In this document: positions 38,166 to 47,120 of the stretch, piece by piece
Position numbering within the stretch: position 1 is the stretch's first letter
How the letters are laid out: each line of letters starts with the position of its first letter
From: a bacterium
Lineage (GTDB): Bacteria > Patescibacteriota > Minisyncoccia > Phycocordibacterales > UBA1550
Direction of reading: 5' to 3'
NCBI GenBank assembly: GCA_030649835.1
Contig: JAUSES010000063.1
Span: forward strand, 1-52,066
DNA: 52,066 nucleotides
Program-made: the position numbers and the translations under genes
The notes under the pieces: model-generated
What the model was told of the DNA's origin: nothing
Seen by the model: the letters and a program-made list of their open reading frames with translations, nothing else
Databases searched by the model: none

Positions 38166-41000
38166 ATGTCAATGACTGAAAAGTACGACCATAAAGATAT
38201 TGAAAAAAAGTGGCAAGACACTTGGGAAAAGTCGGGAATGTATCATTCCAATAATACCTCGAGTAAACCTAAAAAATACGTTCTTGATATGTTTCCCTAT
38301 CCCTCGGGGGAGGGACTCCATGTGGGACATCCAAAAGGCTACATTGCAACAGACATATATTCGCGTATGAAGCGGATGCAGGGGTTTAACGTGCTTCATC
38401 CAATGGGCTGGGATGCGTTTGGTTTGCCTGCAGAACAGTATGCAATTAAAAATAAGGTGCATCCGAGTATTGCTGTTGCGAAAAATGTGGCGCACTACAA
38501 GGAGCAGCTCTCAGATATTGGGTTTGATTATGACTGGTCCCGTGAGGTAAACACCACCGACCCCGCATTTTATAAATGGACACAGTGGATATTTTTGAAA
38601 ATGTTTGAAAAGGGGCTTGCGTATGAATCGTATGAGCCCATCAACTGGTGCCCTTCATGTCAGACTGGACTTGCAAATGAGGACCTCGAGGACGGCAAAT
38701 GCGAGCGTTGTGGCACCGTAGTTGAGAAAAAACCAATGCGTCAGTGGGTGCTTCGCATTACCAAATACGCAGACAGAATGCTTGAGGATTTGGATGCGCT
38801 TGATTGGCCCGTATCAATAAAAGAGTCTCAGAAAAACTGGATTGGGCGAAGCGAGGGAGCGGAGATTGATTTTAAAGTTAAGAATAGCGACAAAATAATC
38901 ACGGTGTTCACAACTCGCCCCGATACACTTTTTGGTGCGGCGTACTGCGTGCTTGCGCCGGAACTTGTTGAGAATGGAGAATGGGGAATGGAGAACGAGG
39001 AGGAAGTCAGGGAATACTTGAAACAGGTAAAGCAAAAGACCGATATAGAACGCACCGCAGAAGGTCGCGAGAAAACAGGTGTGAAGCTTGAGGGAGTGAG
39101 CGTTATCAACCCCGCAAATGGCGAGGAGCTTCCGCTCTATGTTGCAGATTATGTTTTGGGTGGCTACGGCACCGGAGCCGTGATGGCCGTCCCCGCGCAC
39201 GACGAGCGCGATTTTGAATTTGCGAAGAAGTTCGGATTGCCAATTAAGTATGTGGTTGCTCCCAGGATAATTGGAGAAGGAGAACGTGCATATAGACCAA
39301 ATTTTGAAACATTAAAACGCAAAGTTACAAATGTTATCCTTGAAAATGATAAGGGGCAGTTTCTTCTACTTATAGAGAACAAGAAAGATTTTCATTTCAT
39401 TGGCGGAGGAATTGAAGATGGAGATACAGATATTGAAACTGTTCATAAGGAAACTAAAGAAGAAAGTGGATACACGGAAATAGAAATAATTGGAGATAAA
39501 TTTAACCCAGTTTCTACACTTTCGTTTAGGACCCCAAAACAAAAAAATCAAGACATTATTGGATTTTTTTATTACGCGAAATTGAAATCTGATAATAAGA
39601 TCTTTTGCGAGGTTGATGAAGGGAAACATGAAATAGGATGGTATGACAAGGATCAAATTGCAGATTTGATAAATTCGAGAACCCATAAAACAGCATGGCT
39701 TAACTTTCTAAGTGGCAGAAATCAAATTTTCACTGGGGAGGGAGACTTGGTTGATTCTGCGCAATTTGATCGGCTTTCCAGCGAAGAAGCCAAAAAGAAA
39801 ATTACTGATTTTGTAAAGGGGCGATGGGTGACGAAATATAGATTGAAGGATTGGGTGTTTTCCCGCCAGCGATACTGGGGAGAGCCAATCCCCCTTATTC
39901 ATTGTGAAAAATGTGGAGTTGTTCCTGTACCTGAAAAAGATTTGCCCGTTATGCTTCCTGAGGTAGAGTCGTATGAGCCGACAGGCACGGGTGAGTCGCC
40001 CCTCGCGGATATTTCAGAGTGGGTAAATACAAAGTGCCCAGTGTGTGGAGGTGCAGGCAAACGCGAGACGAACACTATGCCTCAGTGGGCGGGGTCATCT
40101 TGGTATTACCTGCGATATATGGATCCGAAAAATACTGCATCGCTCGTGGACAAGGATAAAGAAAAATATTGGTCGCCGGTTGATATGTATGTAGGTGGAG
40201 CAGAGCATGCGACACGCCATCTTATCTACGCTCGCTTCTACCACAAGTTTTTGTATGACATTGGAGTAGTGAATTATGAAGAGCCATTCATTCGTCTTCA
40301 GAATGTGGGACTCATCATGGCAGAGGACGGTCGCAAAATGAGCAAGAGGTGGGGGAACGTGGTGAACCCTGATGATATTGTTTCAGAATATGGAGCAGAT
40401 ACACTTCGTCTCTACGAAATGTTCATGGGCCCATTTGGACAGGCGGTCGCATGGAGTACAAAAAGCATTGTTGGCCCACGACGTTTTCTTGAGCGTGTGT
40501 GGAAGATGAGAGATAAAGTGAATGAAAGTCACGATTCTAAAGCAGAGGCGGTACTCCACAGGACAATAAAAAAAGTTGGTGATGATATTGAGACGTTCGG
40601 TTTCAATACGGCTATTTCCTCGCTCATGATTCTTTTGAATGAGTTGGAAAAACAAGAAGGTGCTACCAAGAAAGATTACGAAACATTTCTCATTCTCCTC
40701 GCACCATTTGCTCCGCACATCACGGAGGAGCTTTGGCGCGAGATTGGAAACAAAGAATCAATTCATCTTGCTCTGTGGCCTACGTATGATGCATCAAAAT
40801 GCGTAGTAAAGGAGATTACTATTGCAATACAGGTAAGTGGGAAGCTCCGTGATTCAATAATAGTGAAAGCTGATGAAGAAGAAGACACAATAAAGGCTCT
40901 CGCCATAGCTCGACCGGATATTGTGAAATGGGTAGCAGGAAAAGAAATTAAGAAAATAATTGTAGTAAAAGGGAGACTTCTGAATATTGTCGTGCTTTGA
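38166..41000 (+). CDS. leuS: Leucyl-tRNA synthetase with inserted NUDIX-like domain
   Basis: DMFPYPSGEGLHVGHPKGYIATD, KMSKRWGNVVNPD; NUDIX-like insertion around 39262-39733 (FHFIGGGIEDGDTDIETVHKETKEESGYTEI). Confidence 0.95.
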   Translation: MSMTEKYDHKDIEKKWQDTWEKSGMYHSNNTSSKPKKYVLDMFPYPSGEGLHVGHPKGYIATDIYSRMKRMQGFNVLHPMGWDAFGLPAEQYAIKNKVHPSIAVAKNVAHYKEQLSDIGFDYDWSREVNTTDPAFYKWTQWIFLKMFEKGLAYESYEPINWCPSCQTGLANEDLEDGKCERCGTVVEKKPMRQWVLRITKYADRMLEDLDALDWPVSIKESQKNWIGRSEGAEIDFKVKNSDKIITVFTTRPDTLFGAAYCVLAPELVENGEWGMENEEEVREYLKQVKQKTDIERTAEGREKTGVKLEGVSVINPANGEELPLYVADYVLGGYGTGAVMAVPAHDERDFEFAKKFGLPIKYVVAPRIIGEGERAYRPNFETLKRKVTNVILENDKGQFLLLIENKKDFHFIGGGIEDGDTDIETVHKETKEESGYTEIEIIGDKFNPVSTLSFRTPKQKNQDIIGFFYYAKLKSDNKIFCEVDEGKHEIGWYDKDQIADLINSRTHKTAWLNFLSGRNQIFTGEGDLVDSAQFDRLSSEEAKKKITDFVKGRWVTKYRLKDWVFSRQRYWGEPIPLIHCEKCGVVPVPEKDLPVMLPEVESYEPTGTGESPLADISEWVNTKCPVCGGAGKRETNTMPQWAGSSWYYLRYMDPKNTASLVDKDKEKYWSPVDMYVGGAEHATRHLIYARFYHKFLYDIGVVNYEEPFIRLQNVGLIMAEDGRKMSKRWGNVVNPDDIVSEYGADTLRLYEMFMGPFGQAVAWSTKSIVGPRRFLERVWKMRDKVNESHDSKAEAVLHRTIKKVGDDIETFGFNTAISSLMILLNELEKQEGATKKDYETFLILLAPFAPHITEELWREIGNKESIHLALWPTYDASKCVVKEITIAIQVSGKLRDSIIVKADEEEDTIKALAIARPDIVKWVAGKEIKKIIVVKGRLLNIVVL

Positions 41001-41130
41001 ATTGAGAAACTGCCGTATTCTCGCCTCGTCTTTTGAATTAGCAAATTCTGAATCACCAGATTCACGTCCTGGACGCAGACTCCTGGACGAAGACTTTCAG
41101 TAGCAATCCAGGAGTAAAAGTGATCAATCA

Positions 41131-41254
41131 TGGATTGCTTCGCAGGTTGTCACGGATATTTTTCTGGTGAAAAATTCCGCGACCCCGCCTCGCGCCGTCG
41201 CACTCCGGCTTTGAAATGCTCCATGTCTTCGCATTTCAACCTACTCGCAAAGAC
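41131..41254. repeat. REP-like arm disrupted by a second repeat module
   Basis: TGGATTGCTTCGCAGGTTGT / ACGGATATTTTTCTGGTGAAAAATTCCGCG... / AACCTACTCGCAAAGAC. Confidence 0.75.
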
Positions 41255-41415
41255 GGGAAAAAATTTTATAATTCAAAGTATATTAGGAGGATTAAATCCT
41301 TATATTTCAAGGTTTTATTGACACACTGTCAATAAAGTGAGGAAATGCTTGACTTCTCAGACGTTTAATGATAGAAATTAACTAATTAATAAAAATATTT
41401 TAATAGTAACTATAT

Positions 41416-42444
41416 ATGTCAGCCATTACATTCAAACCAAAACAAGTAGTAAAGCGTCTTCTTTCACCACTTTCGCCACGCGCCCTTGATGTAATGACCA
41501 AACGTTATGGACTTGGAGAAAACGTAGATCGCATGACACTTGAAGCTATTGGTAAGACGTATGGCATTACCCGTGAGCGCGTGCGCCAGATTGAGAACTT
41601 TGCTCTTGCCGCAATAAAAAAGGCTGACGTATTTAAAAAAGAAGACCCCGTCTTTGCCGAGCTCAATAAGCTAGTTGTTTCTCTCGGTGGTGTAGTTTGC
41701 GAGGAGGATTTTTTAATGCACGTTTCAAAGGATGTTAGTACTCAAAATCATCTTTTCTTTTTACTCGTACTAGGCGACCAATTCTCACGCGAAAAAGAGG
41801 ATGAAAATTTCCGCCACCGCTGGATTGTGGACGACACTGTTTCAATGAAGGTTCACGATGCCATTCGTGAGCTCTACAAGACCCTCTCGCATGAGGACTT
41901 GATTCCTGAAAGTGAAATAGTTGCAGCTTTTTTGAACCACCTAAAAGATGTTTCTGAGGAATACAAAAATGAAGAGATTACAAAGCGTTGGTTGTCACTC
42001 TCAAAGACCATTGCAAAAAATCCACTTGGTGAATGGGGAATGTCAGAGTCACACAATGTGAATGCGCGTGGAATGCGTGACTATGCGTACCTTATTATTC
42101 GCAAACACGGCTCACCAATGCACTTTACAGAAGTAGCAAAGTCCATCACTCAGGTTTTTGGAAAGAAGGCGCACGTTGCTACCTGTCACAACGAGCTCAT
42201 CAAGGACAAACGATTTGTGCTCGTCGGTCGTGGACTTTACGCACTCTCATCATGGGGATATGAAAAAGGGGTAGTACGTGATGTGATCGCAAAGGTGCTC
42301 AAGAAAGAAGGAGCACTCACCAAGCAGGATATTATTGATCGTGTACTCAAGGAGCGTTATGTAAAAGAGAATACCGTTTTTGTAAATCTTCAGGACACAA
42401 AGCTATTTAAGAAGACCAAGGACGGAAAATACGCGTTGGCGTAG
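41416..42444 (+). CDS. Sigma-70 region 4-like HTH protein fused to HARE-HTH-type domain
   Basis: SPRALDVMTKRYGLGENVDRMTLEAIGKTYGITRERVRQIENFALAAIKK; C-terminal PMHFTEVAKSITQVFGKKAHVATCHNELIKDKRFVLVGRGLYAL. Confidence 0.82.
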   Translation: MSAITFKPKQVVKRLLSPLSPRALDVMTKRYGLGENVDRMTLEAIGKTYGITRERVRQIENFALAAIKKADVFKKEDPVFAELNKLVVSLGGVVCEEDFLMHVSKDVSTQNHLFFLLVLGDQFSREKEDENFRHRWIVDDTVSMKVHDAIRELYKTLSHEDLIPESEIVAAFLNHLKDVSEEYKNEEITKRWLSLSKTIAKNPLGEWGMSESHNVNARGMRDYAYLIIRKHGSPMHFTEVAKSITQVFGKKAHVATCHNELIKDKRFVLVGRGLYALSSWGYEKGVVRDVIAKVLKKEGALTKQDIIDRVLKERYVKENTVFVNLQDTKLFKKTKDGKYALA

Positions 42445-42453
42445 GGGGGGACA

Positions 42454-42537
42454 GGGGTGCACAAAGGGAACAATCGGGACGAGGGAACAAAAGAACGCCG
42501 AGTCGCGTAGCGACTCGGCGTTCCTTTGTGCATCCCC
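42454..42537. repeat. Nested hairpin element
   Basis: GGGGTGCACAAAGGGAAC/GTTCCTTTGTGCATCCCC outer; GAACGCCGAGTCG-CGTAG-CGACTCGGCGTTC inner. Confidence 0.75.
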
Positions 42538-42615
42538 ATTCTCATGTCCCAAACGTTCCCATTGTCATGTGTGTTCCCCCTGTTCCCCCTGTTTCTCCTA
42601 TGCTATAATAGCCAT

Positions 42616-43917
42616 ATGATTGGAAACATGTTTGTTTTGACGGCCTCCCTTCTTGCTATCGTTGTTATTTACTTAGTAACCCTTTTTCTCCCCGAATCCC
42701 TCGGATTTGCTAGATTTTATGCCCAGGGTACCACATACCTCACCATTTTTTTTGAATGGTTTCCTTACTGGGGACCGATATTTTTTGCTTACCTTTTTCA
42801 CCATCAGTGGATGCACTATGTTCAGCACCGTTTCATTTCAAATATAAACTGGATTGTTCTTGAAATAAAACTTCCAAAAGAAATTCATAAAACACCACTT
42901 GCGATGGAAATTGTTTCAAATGTTTTTTATCAATCAACAAGCAAAATAGAATGGTGGGATAAATATTGGAAAGGAAAAGTGAAGGACTGGTTCTCCCTTG
43001 AGATGTGTTCTTTTGAGGGGAACGTTAAGTTTTTTATACGAACGGGAGCATTTTATAAAAACACCATTGAGGCACAGCTGTATGCACAGTACCCAGACAT
43101 TGAAATATACGAAGTGCCAGACTATACCCGGTATGTTGATTTTAAAGGAAAAGAGGGAGAGTGGGATATGATCGCTGCTGAATATAAGCTCACTAAGGAA
43201 GATGCGTATCCTATTAGAACTTATGTTGATTATGGAATGGACAAGGAGGGGGTAAAGGAGGAATTCAAAATAGACCCACTCACTTCTATCATTGAGTATC
43301 TTGGTTCCATAGGTAAGGGAGAGCAAATTTGGGTCCAAATACTTGTTCAGTCAGCAAGTAAGACCTATCACAAACACGATGGCACCATGGGGGACTGGAC
43401 AGACGAGGGGAAAGACCTTCTGCAAAAACTTACTGGTCGTAATCTAAAAAAACCAGGCGAAACATTCTCCCCACTCAGTCTTACTGAAGGTGAAAAAGAG
43501 GTTGTGGGGGCTATTGAGCGTAATACCTCAAAGCTTGGTTTTGATTGTGGTATTCGCGCGATGTATCTCGCAAAAAAAGACAAAATGGACTATGGGAATA
43601 TTCGCGGCATAGGTGGTCTGCTCCGTCCGTTTAATACAAATAACCTAAATGGGTTTAAGAGCTCCGAGCAAACATTTGGTTGGGATTTTCCATGGGAAGA
43701 CTTTAGGATGATGCGTATGTACGAAAAGAAGAGAAAAATATTTGAAGGGTACAAGCACCGCGCGTGGTTTCATCTTCCGCGACATCTACCACCATTTGTG
43801 CTTTCTACAGAGGAGCTTGCGACTATTTATCACTTCCCTGGAGGGGTGGCACAGACACCAACGTTTGGGCGCATTCCTTCACGTAAGTCAGAAGCCCCTG
43901 TTAATTTGCCAATATGA
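42616..43917 (+). CDS. Conserved hypothetical membrane-anchored protein
   Basis: 434 aa ORF with N-terminal TM segments; overlaps mltG by 4 nt. Confidence 0.6.
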   Translation: MIGNMFVLTASLLAIVVIYLVTLFLPESLGFARFYAQGTTYLTIFFEWFPYWGPIFFAYLFHHQWMHYVQHRFISNINWIVLEIKLPKEIHKTPLAMEIVSNVFYQSTSKIEWWDKYWKGKVKDWFSLEMCSFEGNVKFFIRTGAFYKNTIEAQLYAQYPDIEIYEVPDYTRYVDFKGKEGEWDMIAAEYKLTKEDAYPIRTYVDYGMDKEGVKEEFKIDPLTSIIEYLGSIGKGEQIWVQILVQSASKTYHKHDGTMGDWTDEGKDLLQKLTGRNLKKPGETFSPLSLTEGEKEVVGAIERNTSKLGFDCGIRAMYLAKKDKMDYGNIRGIGGLLRPFNTNNLNGFKSSEQTFGWDFPWEDFRMMRMYEKKRKIFEGYKHRAWFHLPRHLPPFVLSTEELATIYHFPGGVAQTPTFGRIPSRKSEAPVNLPI

Positions 43918-44954
43918 TAACCCCGCCCGAAACAGAAAATTTTTTAGAGGAAACAGTACGGGAACACGGGCGTATTTCTTCGTTTCTCGCAAGTCTCGGT
44001 ATCGAAAGTGCCCAAGCAAAAATGCTCCTCTCCGTGATGTTGGTCGTAACCTTTTTTTCAGGGACTATATCTTTTCTATTGTTGCCACCATTTGATTTTC
44101 CTCAAAATAAAATCATTACGATAAAGCGTGGCGCATCACTCGCAGAGGTGTCAGTAAACTTTTCAAACGAAAACCTCATTCGCTCACAGGCGCTTTTTGA
44201 GTTTTGTATGAAAGTAGTTGGAGGAGAAAAGCCAATCGTTGCAGGGGATTACTATTTCAAGGAGCCAATACCTACCTGCACAATAAGTCGACGTATTGCT
44301 GGCGGAGTTTCGGGAATCCCTTCGATAAAAGTAACGCTTCCAGAGGGTATGTCGAATACTGAAATGACTGTAATTCTTTCAAAGAGTCTAGAAAAATTTG
44401 AAAAAGATGTTTTTATTGAGAAAGCACGCTCAAAAGAAGGGTACCTTTTTCCAGACACATATTTCTTCCCTACAGGTGTTGTTGCAGAAGGAGTCGAAAT
44501 AATAATGAGCGAGAATTTTAATAAGAAGATTGAACCATGGAAAGGACCTATCGAGAGTTCAGGGCACACGCTTCGGGATATAATTATTATGGCATCTATT
44601 TTAGAAAAAGAAGCAACAAGCGAAGAGGACAAGAAAATGGTCGCAGGGATCCTCTGGAAAAGAATTGAAATAAAAATGCCGCTTCAGGTAGACGCAACGT
44701 TTATGTACCTTTTGGGCAAGAAATCAAGCGACCTCACACAAGATGATTTAAAAATGAACTCCGCCTACAATACCTACAAGAACCGTGGTCTTCCCGCAGG
44801 ACCTATTGGTAATCCCGGGATCGTTGCGATTCGATCTGCAATAGCACCCACCACATCCCCATATCTTTATTATCTCTCTGATAATGATGGCGTTATTCAC
44901 TATGCAAAGACATTTGAGGAGCATAAGGCAAATAAGGCCAAATATATCAAATAG
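43914..44954 (+). CDS. mltG: Endolytic transglycosylase MltG
   Basis: ILEKEATSEEDKKMVAGILWKRIEIKMPLQVDATFMYLLG, YNTYKNRGLPAGPIGNPGIVAIRSAIAPT. Confidence 0.95.
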   Translation: MITPPETENFLEETVREHGRISSFLASLGIESAQAKMLLSVMLVVTFFSGTISFLLLPPFDFPQNKIITIKRGASLAEVSVNFSNENLIRSQALFEFCMKVVGGEKPIVAGDYYFKEPIPTCTISRRIAGGVSGIPSIKVTLPEGMSNTEMTVILSKSLEKFEKDVFIEKARSKEGYLFPDTYFFPTGVVAEGVEIIMSENFNKKIEPWKGPIESSGHTLRDIIIMASILEKEATSEEDKKMVAGILWKRIEIKMPLQVDATFMYLLGKKSSDLTQDDLKMNSAYNTYKNRGLPAGPIGNPGIVAIRSAIAPTTSPYLYYLSDNDGVIHYAKTFEEHKANKAKYIK

Positions 44955-44998
44955 TAAAACAGTTTGCTGTTTTGTAGTTATTCGGGTAGGGTAGAAAT

Positions 44999-46156
44999 AT
45001 GAAGCTTGAAAAAAGTTTATGGCCCAGCCACGAACCAGCTGGTTCGAAAGGACGCGTATATGTCGGAATGTCTGGTGGAGTAGACAGCTCGGTATCCGCT
45101 GCGCTCCTACAAAAGGCAGGCTATGAGGTAATAGGAGTCTTTATGAAGGTGTGGCAGCCGGATTTTTTGCCGTGCACATGGCGCGAGGAGCGTTTGGATG
45201 CAATGCGAGTCTCGGCGCATCTTGGGATACCACTTCTTACGTGGGATTTTGAAAAAGAGTACAAGGAGGGCGTGGCGGACTATATGATAGCCGAATACAA
45301 GGCGGGGCGTACACCAAACCCTGACGTGATGTGCAACAAGGAAATTAAATTTGGAGCGTTTTTTAGACGCGCGATGAAAGAGGGTGCGGACTACGTGGCG
45401 ACAGGGCATTACGCACAAGTCGCCCGGGGCGACCGCGGAAGGACGCAGACTAAACGCGGAATGTCGCGGAAGGAAGACATGAGATATAGCATGCTGAAAG
45501 GCGTTGACGATGCCAAGGACCAATCATATTTCTTATGGACACTCGGGCAAGAGCAACTCAGCAAAACACTTTTTCCTATTGGCGGATTTAAAAAGTCTCA
45601 AGTGCGCACACTTGCAAAAAAGTTTGCGCTCCCTGTTGCTGAGAAAAAAGATTCACAGGGACTTTGCTTTGTGGGCAAGCTTGATATGAAAGATTTTCTC
45701 GCGCATTTCATAGAAGGGAAAGAGGGTAACGTAATAAATGAGAAAGGCGAAACAATCGGTACCCACCGCGGTGCATTTTTCTACACGCTTGGCGAACGTC
45801 ACGGTTTTGAAGTCACGAAAAAAGGAACTGATGACATGCCACTTTACATTGTTGCAAAGGATTTAGTTGCTAACACTATCACCGTCGTCCATGAAGTGCG
45901 AGGCACGCTTGAATGTGAATCAAAAGACATCACCGTCTCGCAAGCAAACTTTGGTGCAGGTTTTGCTCCAGATACAAAAAAGAAATATACCGCCCAAGTG
46001 CGTTATCACGGGGAACATTACAAATGTAAAATCACCACCTTGACTCAAAGCACTTTCTCTCTTCATCTCGACAAACCCGCAGTCTTCGACGCCGGTCAAT
46101 CGGTAGTTTTGTATGATGGGGATCAGTGTCTTGGGGGAGGCGTTATTGACAGATGA
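44999..46156 (+). CDS. mnmA: tRNA-specific 2-thiouridylase MnmA
   Basis: VYVGMSGGVDSSVSAALL, NPDVMCNKEIKFGAF, DDAKDQSYFLWTL. Confidence 0.95.
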   Translation: MKLEKSLWPSHEPAGSKGRVYVGMSGGVDSSVSAALLQKAGYEVIGVFMKVWQPDFLPCTWREERLDAMRVSAHLGIPLLTWDFEKEYKEGVADYMIAEYKAGRTPNPDVMCNKEIKFGAFFRRAMKEGADYVATGHYAQVARGDRGRTQTKRGMSRKEDMRYSMLKGVDDAKDQSYFLWTLGQEQLSKTLFPIGGFKKSQVRTLAKKFALPVAEKKDSQGLCFVGKLDMKDFLAHFIEGKEGNVINEKGETIGTHRGAFFYTLGERHGFEVTKKGTDDMPLYIVAKDLVANTITVVHEVRGTLECESKDITVSQANFGAGFAPDTKKKYTAQVRYHGEHYKCKITTLTQSTFSLHLDKPAVFDAGQSVVLYDGDQCLGGGVIDR

Positions 46157-46249
46157 CAATTATAGTGTATACTAATGTTAGTTCTTTGAAGTTGTAAAGA
46201 CTCGTATATCCGAACGCAGAGGGTTTAATTAGTGAAAGGAAGGATTGCC

Positions 46250-46924
46250 ATGAGCAATAAGGCCTCGTTGTCCAACACAGAGCTGGAGCTTACACAGCGG
46301 ATTCAAATGTTTTTTCCTCGCGGAGTTATCCCGACAGAAATACTCGCACAATGGAATGGTTGTTCAGGAGTTGATTTAACAGCCACCATACTCGATACTT
46401 TTAGCAAGCCTCGTTTATCGAGAAGCGGTAATTCTCTAAAATCAACTCTCGCCCGCCTCCGCGATAGAGGCTACCTTGACACCTCCTTTGAAAGCAAAGA
46501 AACTCACCGTCTCACCATAAAGTCGCTTTCTAAAGAAGAAGCAATTGAACGTTATAGACAGAGCGGTGGCGGAACATGGGTATGGGATGAATTGGAAAAG
46601 AACATGCCCTACACGATCCCCACGACAGAAACACTTGATGTCATGATGATGGGCTTTGGTAGAAGTATCAAGAGCGGCACGGCACTTGACGAAATGGACG
46701 CACTAGGTGTCCGCACTCTCACCAAAGAAGAAATAATCCACTACGGCACTGCATTTCCGTCACACCAAGAGAAAAATTTTCTTGGCTCACTTGATAAGTT
46801 TGTGATGGATAGCAATCCTCATGCTGCAGTCCTGGAAGTGTACGGCGGCAAGCGTGACCTGGACGCCCGCCTTTGGGTCGATGTCTGGGACGACTGGTAT
46901 CGTTTCCCCGTTGTCAGCAAGTAG
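46250..46924 (+). CDS. Hypothetical protein
   Basis: ORF with AAGGAAGGA upstream of ATG 46250. Confidence 0.55.
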   Translation: MSNKASLSNTELELTQRIQMFFPRGVIPTEILAQWNGCSGVDLTATILDTFSKPRLSRSGNSLKSTLARLRDRGYLDTSFESKETHRLTIKSLSKEEAIERYRQSGGGTWVWDELEKNMPYTIPTTETLDVMMMGFGRSIKSGTALDEMDALGVRTLTKEEIIHYGTAFPSHQEKNFLGSLDKFVMDSNPHAAVLEVYGGKRDLDARLWVDVWDDWYRFPVVSK

Positions 46925-47018
46925 CGCTTGGACTTTAGACACGATGCTTTTGGTTTAAAATTTTTCTTATCATGCATTCCAAATTTTACTCAAACATGCG
47001 ACAATGAGAAGAATACTT

Positions 47019-47120
47019 GTCCCGTTAGAAGTTTCTCCAGTAATCCTTACGAGGCAAGAAAGTGAAATTATAGTATGAAATATTTAAGCAATATTTATGA
47101 ACAAAACTTTTAATGGGATG
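47019..47120 (+). repeat. CCCGTTAGA inverted-repeat element, copy E5 (degenerate right arm)
   Basis: GTCCCGTTAGAAGTTT / AAAACTTTTAATGGGATG; internal AAATATT-TAAGC-AATATTT hairpin. Confidence 0.7.

Noticed and set aside
45031-45046. CGAACCAGCTGGTTCG perfect palindrome in mnmA
   Set aside because: Short, within coding sequence, no second copy noted; could be chance.
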